A stretch of 64,000 nucleotides of DNA from Darksidea phi (taxonomy: Eukaryota; Ascomycota; Dothideomycetes; Pleosporales; Lentitheciaceae), in contig JASJFT010000131.1 in assembly GCA_030770425.1 (NCBI GenBank), positions 1 to 64,000 on the forward strand. The letters are read 5' to 3'. Positions 1 through 12,500 of this stretch are shown here, one piece after another (position 1 is the first letter of the stretch; the number at the start of each line of letters is the position of its first letter). Position numbers and translations under genes: made by a program. Below the pieces are notes generated by a model that was not told the DNA's origin, did not search any database, and was given only the letters and a program-made list of their open reading frames with translations.

Positions 1-1340
1 AATATAAGAATTATATAAAGAACTTAGTATATAGATAGTATATAGAAATCTTATAATAGTTAAAATAGTAAATAAAAGAAGACTTAAGAGACTAATTCTT
101 AAAAGAGAAAATAAAGTTTTTCTTTTATAATAAAATCTAAAAACTAAATAACTATACGATAAACTAAATAATTTATAAATTAGATTATTTAAAATTAAAA
201 AAAAATAGAACTAGTTAACTATAGACTAAAGCTAGTTAAAGATATAAGAATATATTTAGTATTCTATATATTATTACTAGAATTAGTATTAGAAGATATC
301 GAAGTAGTTACTAATATTAAGCTTAAAGATAAGGAGTATAAAGTCGAGAAAATCTAAGAATTATAAAAATTTAATTATTAGTAGAAGTATTTAGTTAAAT
401 AGATAGAATAGTCTACTAGCTAGAATATATAGAAACTAATTAAGAACCTATAAGACTACTAAAGATTAATTAAATAGTATTACTAAAAGTATCTAAAGAT
501 AGAAGCTTTTAATTATCTAAAAAGAAGAAATTAATAGACTTATATAATAAGAATTACTATAATAATATAGATAGACTAGAAGAAGTAGACTAAGTAGCTT
601 CTATTTATTTTAACTTTTCTAGCTTAAAGATTAAAGCTAGCTTATAATCGAGAAACTTATACTAATAAATATTATATTAAACTAGTTATATATAGATATA
701 TTATTTATAAGTTTAAATAATTAACTCTTTATCTTTAGTAAACTCTAGTTTAAATAGGAGCTAAGAGTACTCCTTCTTAGTATAAATAAAAGACTTATTA
801 GTTACTACTAAACTATAAAAAATATTTTAAGAAAGATATTTACTATAATAAGCTAAGAATAATAATATTTTATATTTATAGTTAGTAAATTAATAGTTTA
901 AATATAATCGAGCTAGTAGTATTATATAACTAGAATAAAGAATATAGTAGATAAGACGAAGACGACGAGCTATAGAAGTCTTAAGATCTTTAGATATTAT
1001 TAGAACCTAAAAGAAAAATAAAGAGTAGAACCTAAATATCTATAGAATAGAATATTATCTACTCTTATACCTAGATAAGAGATAGAATAACTAGGATATT
1101 AGATTAAGAAAAGAATTACTAGTATATATATACGAGTTATAGTATAGTATAAAAAGAATTACTAAAGTAATTAAACTACTACTAAATAGAATTATAATAA
1201 AAGAAATATAACTTTAAGAATAAAGTTTTAAAAAAGGGAGTAAGTATTATAATTCTATATAAATTATAAAATATAGAATATTTTAAGAAGGTTAAAAGCT
1301 AAGATAAAAGCTTAATTAGTAATTTAATATTATATAATAA

Positions 1341-1432
1341 TAATCTACTTAATCTATATCTTAGTAAGTAGAGTAAATAAAGTATAATTAATAATAATCT
1401 ACTTAATCTATATTTTAGTAAATAGAGTAAGT
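1341..1432. repeat. Short direct repeat inside the outer element
   Basis: A unit of about 37 bases starting TAATCTACTTAATCTATAT occurs at 1341 and again at 1395, 54 bases apart, with a few transition differences. It lies in the gag/protease part of the outer element and may be an internal tandem duplication predating RIP. Confidence 0.6.
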
Positions 1433-3193
1433 AGAGTAAAGTAAAAAAGAATAAATATAAAAGAATAAAGAATCTTCTAGACTTTCTATTTTAATTTCTT
1501 ATAGTTAATTCTCTTTAGTTTATCTAATACTTACGAATAAGATTAAATCCTTTTTCTAAGTAGTTATTCTAATAATAGAATTTATTAACTTAATCTTAAT
1601 CTATTAAAATCTAATAGTATAATAAACGTACTATTAACTCTAATCTAAATCCTATATTAAAGTATATATAATATATAATACTTAACTAGTTTATAATAAT
1701 ATATCTTAATAATATTCTAATCTACTCTAAAATAGAAGAAGAATATAAAGAATATATAAAAAAGTTTTATAAGTACTTAATAAAGTATAACTATACCTTT
1801 ATCTATAAAAATATAAATTCTATATATAAGAAATAGAGTTTTTAGAATTTATTATTAAACTAGAAGAAATTAAAGTAGATCTAAAATAAATTAAGAAAGT
1901 TAAAGAATAGTCTATATCTAAGAATCTTAAGGAACTATAGTTATTTCTAGAATTCTATAACTTTTATTAAAAACTAATATTATAATAGAATATAATAATA
2001 GTACTACTTATATAACTTATAAGAAAAGACTAATCTTTTAAATAAAAGAAAGAGTACTAATAAGTCTTTAAAAAGATTAAGAAATAGTTTATTAAGAAAT
2101 CTATAATTAAGATATATAATCTTAAAGAACTATTAATTATTAAGATAGATATATTAGACTATATAATAGAAGTAGTATTACTATAGAAAGATAATAAAGG
2201 TAATCTTAGACTAGTATACTACTTTTTATAAAAGATATTATTAGTTAAACTTAACTATAATATTTATAATAAAGAGTTATTAGTAATTCTTAAAGTTTTA
2301 AAGAAATAGAGATTTAACCTATAAGAATCTAATAGAATTTTTAATAAATAAATCTCTAATTAGAAGATAAATATAATAGGTATAAACCCTTATAATCTAT
2401 AATATTAAGATTATATATACTAAAGAATTAAAAAATAAATAAGTAGATATACTTAGTAGAAGATCTAACTACTAAGAAATAGAGAAATCTAGTATAGTAA
2501 TTCTTAAGCTATAATTAAATAGAATAATTATATATAATCGTCTAAAGTTAGTAGAAATATAAGAAATAATACTCGAATTAGAAGAAAATAAATAGACTTA
2601 ATAAATTCGTATAGCTATTATAAAAGTAATAGATAAATAAAATAAAATTTAAAAAGTAATCTAAGAAAAGAACGAAATTATTTATATATTCTAAAAAGTC
2701 TATATATCTAAGATAATATAGAAAGAATTTATTAGATAATATTACGAGATATTAGTATATAAATACTAAGAAGTAGAAAAGACTCTTAAATAATTAATAA
2801 AAACGTATTATTTTTTATATATAAGATAATTAATAATATAAGTTCTTATAGAATATATAGACTATTATTATAATAAATATACTAAATATATATCCTATAG
2901 AATACTATAATTAATAGAAAATATAGAAGGCTTATAGAAGATTATAATAATAGAGATATTCTATAATACTATACTAGTAGTAGTAGATAAGTTTATTAAA
3001 TATATATACTTTATCCTATATATAGATAAGAGAAATATTATAGAATAACTAGTCTATATCTTACTAAGATATATATTTAGTAAATATAGAATACTAGATA
3101 AGATTATTTTAAATAGAGATATTAAGTTTATAATAAAGTTTTAGTAAACCCTTATAGTTAAATTAGAAACTAAATATAGTATATTAACTATAT

Positions 3194-3198
3194 ACTAT
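3194..3198. repeat. Target-site duplication, left copy (ACTAT)
   Basis: ACTAT directly abuts the left LTR and is repeated directly after the right LTR at 11765-11769. A 5-base duplication is normal for Ty3/Gypsy integration. Confidence 0.85.
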
Positions 3199-3384
3199 TA
3201 TTATACCTACTTCTATTAGAGGACTTCTAGATTATTATCGGCTTGGCTATAGTTATATACCGGACCCTATATAGTCCTACGTCCTACTATTATATCTCCT
3301 TAAGGATTTATCTTATCTCTATCCGAATATAACCCTTTTACTACCTTAGTATTTCTATACCTATCTATCTATATATATCTTATA
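3199..3384 (+). repeat. 5' LTR of inner element
   Basis: 186 bases, starting and ending TA, which is what TG...CA becomes after RIP. Aligned without gaps to 11579-11764 it differs at 21 positions by my count, all of them C/T or G/A transitions (about 89% identity). Confidence 0.88.
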
Positions 3385-5049
3385 ATTCGAATTCTTCCTA
3401 CTCCTTTTTAAGGATTAGTAGTACGGCGTCGATACTAAAAGCCGATACTTTAAAAGTTCTTATTAATTATACTATACGATATTTATTTAGAGTTATTAGT
3501 ATACCTCTTTATACTATCTACTTAAAGAAGAATATCTACTCTAGTACCTATCTATCTAGTAGACGAAATAACCCCGATACGTAGCTAGTCGACGAAGTAT
3601 ATTAGTAGCGCCCTAAGTTTAGTAAGTAATAAGTTTAAGAACTAGAATTAGATAATAAGGATAACTATTAGCTAGAGGACCTATTTAACTCTAAAAATAT
3701 TTAGAAGGATTAATATATCTTCGAAACCTCTATAACCTATACGTAGTACGACGACGGAAATACCTTAGAGGTATTTAATAAATTACTATCTTTTAGTAAG
3801 GCCCTAATAATAGTTATAATTAATAGGGACTACTAACCTATATAAGGAAATAATAGAATATCTAGTTACGAAAATATAGCTTATATAAGTAGATTCTAAC
3901 TATATTAACCTTTAGCTTCTACTATACTATCTATATTAGAAGTTAATAATACTCTAATAGATAGTAATTACCTAGGTATAGTTTATACTATATCTATCTA
4001 TACTCCGATCTTAAGTAAAGTACTCTTAGTTAAGGTAGTATAAATACTACTCGACCTTTAATACTAGGGCGTACTAGTTAATTAGATCGAGGCTATATAA
4101 ATAGATTTTACTATAGTCTAAGTAGCCTTTAGACTAGCTATAGTAATCTCTTAGACTATAACTAGTCTACCTCTAACGAACGATACTCGTTAGGAGCTAT
4201 CTAATCTAACTAAGGTTAGGGACCCTCCTATACTAAATTTATTAAAGAAAACTCTAATAACCTAAGCTATAGACTATTAGATTAGAGATATTAATAGTCT
4301 CTTTTAAATTAACTTCGCTATTACTAATATTCTTAAATATACTATATAGATTATAATACTTATTAAGAATAATATATATCGTAACCTACTAGTCTAAGCT
4401 ATCGATAATAATAAAATTATTATATAGCTCTAGTTATAGACGAAGCTTAAGAGTCTTATAAAGAATCTTGTTCTAATAAAGTTTAATAACTACTTTAAAT
4501 TTTAAAATATTAAATAACGCTAAAATAATAGCTTTAACTTCTTCTTTAACTATTTTACGACTTATAAAGTTACTCTAAAGGTAAAGCCTTTTAATAGTAA
4601 TATAAGCCCTAATATATTAAAGATATCTATAGTATAAAGTAAGTATCTAGAACCCTTACGTCGTAAGATATAAAGAGATAGTTAATTTAAGAATATATAA
4701 ACTTAGTTATAGTTTAAATATATCTTATAGAATATAGAGATAATAGTATACTCTATCCCTATATTAGCTACTCTCCCGAAGGTTTCCGGCCCTAATTTAA
4801 CTATAAGTAAAAAGTATACTACGTCTTTAGTAGCTTTAAGTAATTCTAGCTAGAAAAAATAGAATTAGAAGCTCTCTTAGTAGGATAATACTAGATAGTC
4901 TTTATTAAGGACCCTATTACGCTTCGAAAGTATAGTATTAATATCCCGATCTAAGACTAACTAGAAGAAGAACTATTAGAAGTATTACTCTAAAGATAAT
5001 AATAAATTAGATAAAATTTATAAAAAGAAAGCTAACTTATTCTTAAAAA

Positions 5050-8000
5050 AAGATAAGCCCTAGTTACTAATATTACTATAATACTACTAAGACTAGATAC
5101 TAATAGTAAATTCTTATAGATTACTAGTAATATAAGAATATACCTCTTTATAGATATTCTAATATAAGCCTAGGACCTTTTTAATATAGAATTAGACTTA
5201 AATATTATTAGGAAGGATTTTATATTATAGTAGAATCTTTTTAAGATATTATTATATATAAAGCTATAAATATATTAAGTCTTTAGTATACTACTATATC
5301 TAGAAGAGCTATATATTATTATAATAATAACGTAGAATTCTTAAGATATAATAAGAATAATAGGTTCTTAGGTATTTTAGACTACCCCTATAAATAGCTA
5401 TAATCTTATTCTTAGCTAGCTATAGCTATATAAGATAGACCTTTAAGTAGATTACTAAAAGGGATCTTTTAAGTAGTAAGATAGGAGTATAGTAGCTAAG
5501 TATATTAAAGTTAAGATAATACCCGACGACTTAATATAATAGCTATAACCTAAGGAGAAAGTATATATACTATACCTAGAAAGCTTTTATACTTAATTAC
5601 TTATAAGTAAGAAAAAGTATTAACTCTAATTCCTTAATATAGTAGAGGTTATAGAATATTTATAGATATCTATTAGTAAAATATAAACCTTAAAGGGTAA
5701 TAAGTCTTAGAATACTTAATACTAGAATAAGTAGGGTCTACTCTAGTTAAAAAACTAGATCCTATAACTCTATAATTACCTTATCTATTATATAAAGTAA
5801 TATCCTAAACTAATATAGCTACCTAAGGCTATAGTCTCCTAAGTTATAGTATTAGTAATAAATATCTCTTTATAAAGAGTCGCGGCTCTTTATTAAAAGG
5901 GGTAATAAAAGTCTAAGAACTATTTAAATACCTTTTATAATAATTTCGATAAGGAAATTAACTTTAAGAAAGTTATAAAGATACTAAAATATCTTTATAA
6001 TTAACTTTAGTACTTTAATTCTAAGCTTACTAGTAGAATTACTTCTAACTTAGAGTATAACTATACTATTAATCTTAAAAAGAAAAAGATACTATTAAAT
6101 CTACCTATTTATAATCTCTCTAAAAGAGAACTTAAAATTCTAAGAGAATACCTCGATAACTCTCTAAAGAAGAGGTAGATTCGGCCTAGTAAGTCTTTGA
6201 TAGAAGTCCTAATACTTTTCGTATCTAAAGCTAATAATATACTTTAATTATATATTAATTATAGGGGTTTAAATAAGGTAATAATTAAAAATTATTACCT
6301 TATACCCCTTATAAGTAAGATACTAGACTAGTTATCTAGGGCTAAGATCTTTATAAAACTTAATCTCTACGAGGTATATTATTAATTATATATTAAGAAG
6401 AGTAATAAGTAGAAGATAGTATTTAAAATATATTATAACTATTTTAAATATTTAGTAATACTATTCAGTCTTATAAATACGTCTATTATATTTTAGTTAT
6501 ATATCTATAAAGCTTTAGATAGTTTATTAGATAAAATATACGTCGTCTATTTAGACGATATTCTTATATACTTTAAAGAAAAGAAGAATTATAAATAATA
6601 TATTTATAAAGTCCTTAAGAGATTATATAATTAGGAACTCTATTATAAAGTCTTAAAGTATATCTTCTTTATAAAGTTAGTAAAGTTTTTTAGCTTTATA
6701 GTAACCCCTTATAGGATAGTTATAGACCCGATATAGGTCTAAATAATTAAAGAGTAGTCGGAGTCTAAGGGTTATTAGAATATCTAAGTATTTCTTAGAT
6801 TTATAAACTTTTACTAATAGTTTATATATAACTACTTAGATATAGTTTATTTACTTCTAGAATATATAACCTCTATATAAAATCTAATACCGGTTTAATA
6901 AGATTCTAGTAAAGACGCGTTAATAGAAAAGTTAAAGAAAATTAAGAAGAGTTCTATAAAGTAGTATATTTCTTAGTTTTAGCTAGAGAATATATATAAT
7001 ATATTTCTTATACTCTATAAGCTCTTTATAAGAGTCTTCGTTCTCTAGTACTTTAACCTAGTAAAATCTATAATAGTTATTACTAATACCTCTAAGTTTA
7101 TTATAGTAGCTATCCTATTATAGCTATAAATAATAGTACTCTTAATAGAAAAATATTAGAAACTAGTTACGTTCTTTAGTCGTAAGTTTACTAAATTATA
7201 GATTTAGTAGAATACTTATAATAAGGAGTTATTCGCTATTATAGAAATCTTTAAATAGTAGTAATACTATTTTAAATATACTCTAGATACTATTTATATA
7301 CTATATAACTATAATAATCTAAGGTATTTTATAACTACGAAGATACTCTTATCTAAGTAAGTATATTAAACTAAAGAGTTAGCTTATTTTAACTTTAAGA
7401 TCGAATATAAGCCTAGTATAGAGAATCTAACTAATATACTATTATAATAACCTAATTATATTAAAGGCTTTTAGCTTAAAAAGAAGAGGGTATTAAGAAA
7501 TATTATACTTCCTATACTCTAAAATAAACTCTAGATATAGATACTTTAGAAGCCTATAGCTCTATATACTAAAGATTAGATAGTATATAAATCTAATCTT
7601 ACTAATAAGAATTTATAAGTAATCTATTAGGAATCTAAAGATAATATAAACTATTCTACTATAGAATCCCTTAATATAGTACTAGTTTTTAATAATATAT
7701 TATCTATTAACCTTAATCTATCTATAGGTGGGGACGATAAATCTAAAGAGTAATTAGAAGACTCGGACCTAGCTTTGATATTTCTTTAATATTATAAAGC
7801 GTTTTCTATCTCTATATTATATAAGTCTTTACTAGAAGCTATAAACGATAACTTATCCTTTAGCTAGGAAACCTCCGGGTTACTATTAGACTATATCCGA
7901 AAAGTATAGGAATATAATATAATCTATTATAAGAATATATAGTATATATAAAAGTCTGAGAGTAGAAAAGAGTAAAAGAATATATCTTTATAGATTATAA

Positions 8001-9400
8001 ATCTAAAGGACGTCCTTTAAAGAGTAGAGAAAGTATAGATTCCTAATAATAAAGCTCTTTATTAAGCTATTCTTATAAGGAATTATAATAACCCCCTAGG
8101 GGGTTATTATAGAGTAGATAAGACTATTAAACTTTTATAAAAGAAGTATTATTAGTTAAAACTTTAAGTAGAGGTTAATATATATATATAAGACTATATA
8201 GTATACTAAATAAATAAAGTATAAAGATATAAGCTATAAGAATTACTAGAACTAATTTCTTTACTATAGAAGCTATAGTATAATTACTTCCTAGACTTTA
8301 TTACTAATCTACTAAAATCTAAGAATTCTAAGGGTAATATCTATAATATAATACTAGTACTTATCGACTACTTTTTAAAGCTAGTCTAGTACCTATCTAT
8401 AATAAAGAATATTACTATAAGTATATTAGCTAATCTATTATTTATAAAAGTATTTATAAAGGTCGGACCCCTATTATTATTAATCTCGAATCGGGACTTT
8501 ATCTTTACTAATAAATTCTAGTTAGACGTATATTTTTATTTTAATATTAAATAATAAATAAGTATAGTCTTTTATCTATAAATAGATAGCTAAACTAAAT
8601 ACTAGAATTAGAAGCTTAAAGTATACCTACGGATATATCTAAACTATTAATAAAATAACTAATATTAGTTACTTTTAATAGTAAAATATATATATAACTC
8701 TAAAATTTATTTAAGTTATAATATATACCCTATTAAGGTTATAATAAATGTTAAACCTAAGAATTTTAACGATATAGAAGACGAGTATTAGCTCTATTAA
8801 CTACCTAGCGACTAGAGTATAGACGGAAAGACTTTAAGTATATATTAAAGAGTCGTTAACTTTCTAATTAATCGGGTATAATAGTTTTCTAATACTTAGA
8901 AAGTATTAACCTATACTTAAGAAAGCTAGTAACGCTAGTATAACTTAAAAAGAATAAGTAAGTATTTTACTATTAGTAAAAAGGTAATATTAAAGACTAC
9001 TAATATTAAGACTAAGTACCCTTTAAAAAAGTTAGACGCGAAGTACTTAGAACCCTTTACTATTTAAACTAAGTATAGAAAGCTAAGCTACTAGCTTAAG
9101 TTACTTTTATTAATATTTTAACTATATCCTATCTTCTATATATTACTCCTAAAGAAGTAGATTAAGTTAAGAGAAGGTTTAAACTTTAGACCTAGTCTTA
9201 TATAGTATTTAAAGCTTAATAATAGTAATTAATATAAAGTTAAAGCTATCCTCGCCTATAAGATAGTATATAATAAAAAGCTCTTTCTTATAAAATAGCT
9301 AGATTAGCCGTATAAGAATAGTATATAGAAGTTTAAGATCTCTCTTAATAATTATAAAGAGGTCCTTATAAAATATTAGATAAATCTAGATAATTAAATA
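5050..9400 (+). pseudogene. Gypsy pol relic: PR, RT, RNase H, integrase, chromodomain
   Basis: Reading across stops gives the family landmarks in order. In RT there is a 'KLNL-EVYY' block near 6355 and YLDDILIY at 6548-6571. RNase H shows 'T-TSKFIIVAIL' near 7085 and a 'YNKELFAI' block near 7220. In integrase the first catalytic Asp of 'ILVLIDYF' is at 8366-8368. A 'P-FYI-LLKK' block lies near 9130-9165. The chromodomain-like 'VKAIL...LFLIK..D.PY' block is at about 9236-9400. Stops are TAA/TAG at positions where Gln, Arg or Trp codons are expected, which fits RIP. Domain limits are approximate. Confidence 0.78.
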
Positions 9401-11561
9401 TTAGGTCGTCTAAAATAGAAAGTTATTAGAGAAGTATTATAAACTTTATAGAGAAGTAATAACGCGTATAAGAAGTCCTAAAGGGGTAGACTATATAAGT
9501 AATATTAATATAAAGGAAGAATTAAGAGATCTAGTTAAGAGGTATCTTTAGGCCTCTATTTAAAGGTTACTATATAAGTAAAATAATTAGTTAAAAAAAG
9601 AATACTGTCTACTTTAGTAACGAGTTATAGCTTAAAGAATTTAGTAAAGCTAGTCTTTATATATTATAGTAATAGATAGATAATTAAAAAGTAATTAGTA
9701 AGACTAAACTTTTAATATAAGTATTTATTCTATTTATATATCCTAGTAACTAGGAATCTTAGCCGAGCGCTATATAGTCTATAGGCGACCTAAATAAGCT
9801 ATATATACTAGATAAGAAGTTTCTAAAGAAGCTTTATAGCGCCTCCTTCTAAGGGGTAATAGATATTATACCTCTACTAATAATATTTCTATTAGAAATA
9901 TTAGGGCTATAATAGTACTAATAATACTTATAATTAGTAGCTCTAAGGAGTATATTAGTTAAGAAGTTATACTTAATAAAGTAAGCCTTATAGGTAGTAA
10001 AGACTATAAAGTTAGTAGATACTAGATAGCTAATACTATCTAGCCTATACTAGAGGAATTAGTATAGGAAGCTATCGAAAAGATAGTAAAATATATCTAA
10101 TAGTACTAGAAGTTAAGCTTATACGCCGTAACTATAGCCTAGCGTAATTCTATCTTACTACTAGTATTCTTAATTAAATACTTCTACTTAGTCTTATACT
10201 AGTTCTAACTAATATTAATATTAAAAGTATAGGATTATATATTCCGCTAAACCTTCTTAAGTATATTAGAATCTATATTCTCGTTATTATAAGTAGCTTA
10301 GGCGTTATAATACTAAATATACTTAATAGTAAAGATAAGAAGATTAAAGTAATAGTAGAAAGTAGGCTTAACCTATACGAATTATTAATAGAACTACGTT
10401 AGTAGAAAAGAGAGAAGACTAATATATACTACTAAGTAGATCTAATAGTAAGCTTTATACCTATTATAGGTAGTATAGATATTAGTCTTCTAGTATTAGT
10501 CGTTTAAAGTAATCTAATAGAGCTTAGTTATATTAAACTCTTATATAAACTAGAGGAGGTAGTTTATATACTAATAGTATACGAAGGGAGATTAAGACTC
10601 TAGATAGATAGGAAGAGTATAGATATACTTAAGAAGAATAGTATTACTATACTAGCTAGTAGAGGTAATTATAATAAGGAGTAGAATTTTAAGAATATTA
10701 AGAAATAAAATAGAAAAATCTAGAAGTAGATATATCTTCTTATACTTATATTAAGAAAGATCGTTTTATATCTAAGCTAATAGCGCTCTAAATACTTACT
10801 AGTAAGAGTCTAAAATATAAAAATAAAGATATTTAAAGAGATATAATATATAATAATTTATTACCTCTTAGATAAATACCTATAAAGATATAAACGGGAT
10901 TTCTCTTATTAGAAGAACTATAGGTAAATAAGTAATTTAATATAATTATAAGTTATAATAGACGGTAGTTAATAATAACTAAGTACTACTAGGTTATACT
11001 ATTATAATAGATATTAAGACTAAATTAAATAGATTCCGGACTAGTCCCGAAGCCTTTACGAAGATATTATAAGTAAATAAAGTAACTATAAAAATTATAC
11101 TTAATAAATAGCTCTTATATAAAGATAGTAAGTATTTACTAGATAAAAGTTACTAAAAATTACCTATAAGGGGAGTAGTAATACTATTACTACTAGTATA
11201 AGAACCTATAAGGATATATATAGACTATAAGCTATAATAGTAATAGATAAAAGTTATAAATATATATTAATAATAGACTAATACTTAAGTTATATATACT
11301 TTTTAATTAAACTAACTATATATTATAAAACTAGGGTTAAGAGCTATAAGGCCGAAAAGATTATAGAAACCCCCTATTAAGATAGTAGGGTATAACGTAG
11401 ATACTAAATATCTAAAAGATCTTCTCTATAAAATTATTTTTTCCTTAGAAATAGGGTTTTTTAAAAGTATAGATACTTAGGTAAACTTTTTTAAAGAAAG
11501 TAAGGGGACTAATAGAATATATTATAGTAAATAACTCTCTATAAGAGCCGGGACGGCCTTT

Positions 11562-11575
11562 AGAAAAGAAAGAGG
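11562..11575 (+). other. Polypurine tract of inner element
   Basis: AGAAAAGAAAGAGG lies three bases before the right LTR, where the plus-strand primer for reverse transcription is expected. It contains no CA or TG and so would have survived RIP. Confidence 0.6.
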
Positions 11576-11578
11576 CTA

Positions 11579-11764
11579 TATTATATCTACTTCTATTAGA
11601 GAACTCCTAGATTATTATCGGTCTAGCTATGGTTACGTACTAGACCCTATATAGTCCTACATTCTACTATTATATCTTCTTAAGAATTTATCTTATCTCT
11701 ATCCGAATATAACCCTTTTACTACCTTAGTATTTCTATATCTACCTACCTATACGTACCTTATA
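11579..11764 (+). repeat. 3' LTR of inner element
   Basis: Gap-free partner of 3199-3384 at a constant offset of 8380 bases. All differences between the two are transitions. Confidence 0.88.
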
Positions 11765-11769
11765 ACTAT
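11765..11769. repeat. Target-site duplication, right copy (ACTAT)
   Basis: Identical to 3194-3198. Deleting the inner element plus one copy rejoins the integrase reading frame of the outer element. Confidence 0.85.
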
Positions 11770-12500
11770 CTATAAATAAATAAATTAATAAAATAAATAA
11801 ATTAAATAGTAGAATAGTATCTTAGATATTATCTAAACTACTACTAGAATAATTAGATTATACTTTTACCTATAATATAATTTATATATAATAACTTATA
11901 ATATAACTTAATAAAGATAATACCTTTCTTTATAAACTATAAAATTAAACTAGAAATATATAAAGAATCTAGATAACTTTAATCTTATAGCTAGAATAGA
12001 GAAGAGATAATAAAAATTATTCTATAAATATACTAATAGCTTAAAGAAGATATAGATTTTCTTTAAAATAGAATAAGTAAGTATTATAATAAGAAGTAAA
12101 AGAAAGTACCTACTTTTAAAGAGGGAGAAAAGATATAGTTATTATAAAAGAATATTAAAAGTAAACGATCTAATAGTAAACTAGACTATACTAAAATCGG
12201 TTCTTATAAAATTAAAAAATAAGTCTTACTTATAAATTACTAATTAAGACTACTCCTATAAATAAAAATTTATCTTATATTCTATATTAGTTTACTAAAA
12301 AAAGTATTATAAAATATTAGACTAGTAGTATATAAAGTAGATATATATAAAGAAGATAATAAAGAATAAAAAGTAGAAGAAATTCTAAATAATAATATTA
12401 GAAATAGAAAAAACTACTATCTAATTAAATAATAAGGGATAGATAAAAAAGAAAATCTATAGGAATAAATCTAGAAATCTAAAGATAATCTTAATTATTT
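11765..12500 (+). mobile_element. Outer Ty3/Gypsy retrotransposon, right part (RIP relic)
   Basis: Directly after the target duplication the sequence reads, allowing for RIP, as the integrase 'HPQTNG-TER-NQ' motif. This is exactly what should follow the '-AYH' at the end of the left part. Further on are a post-integrase 'IGSYKIKK' / 'FYISLLKK' block (about 12200-12310) and a chromodomain-like 'VEEIL...YYLIK' block (about 12377-12480). The outer element is therefore also of the chromodomain type. No outer right LTR could be identified without its left partner. Confidence 0.78.

Larger units (their letters stand above)
1..3198 (+). mobile_element. Outer Ty3/Gypsy retrotransposon, left part (RIP relic)
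   Basis: Read through its stops on the plus strand, this stretch follows the Gypsy pol order. The reverse transcriptase active-site segment is at 1702-1725, RNase H-like sequence at about 2100-2300, the end of RNase H ('ADTLSRR'-like) at about 2440-2465, and the integrase core from about 2930 to 3198, with a recognisable 'ILVVVDKF' block near 2965. The catalytic YLDD motif reads YLNN, as expected if GAT/GAC codons became AAT/AAC by RIP. The element continues at 11765 after an inserted second element. Its left LTR and probably part of gag lie outside the window. It is dead: stops occur every few codons. Confidence 0.8.
3199..11764 (+). mobile_element. Inner Ty3/Gypsy chromovirus-type LTR retrotransposon (RIP relic)
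   Basis: An 8566-base element bounded by two 186-base direct LTRs and a perfect 5-base target duplication. Inside, plus-strand order is a gag-like region (about 3.5-4.9 kb), protease-like region (about 5.1-5.3 kb), reverse transcriptase with intact YLDD at 6548-6571, RNase H (about 7.05-7.48 kb), integrase (about 7.8-8.7 kb) and a chromodomain-like segment (about 9.24-9.40 kb). That order and the terminal chromodomain define the Gypsy chromovirus group. Many in-frame stops make it non-functional. It retains more G+C than the outer copy. About 2.1 kb between the chromodomain and the right LTR is not explained by the usual gene set. Confidence 0.9.
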
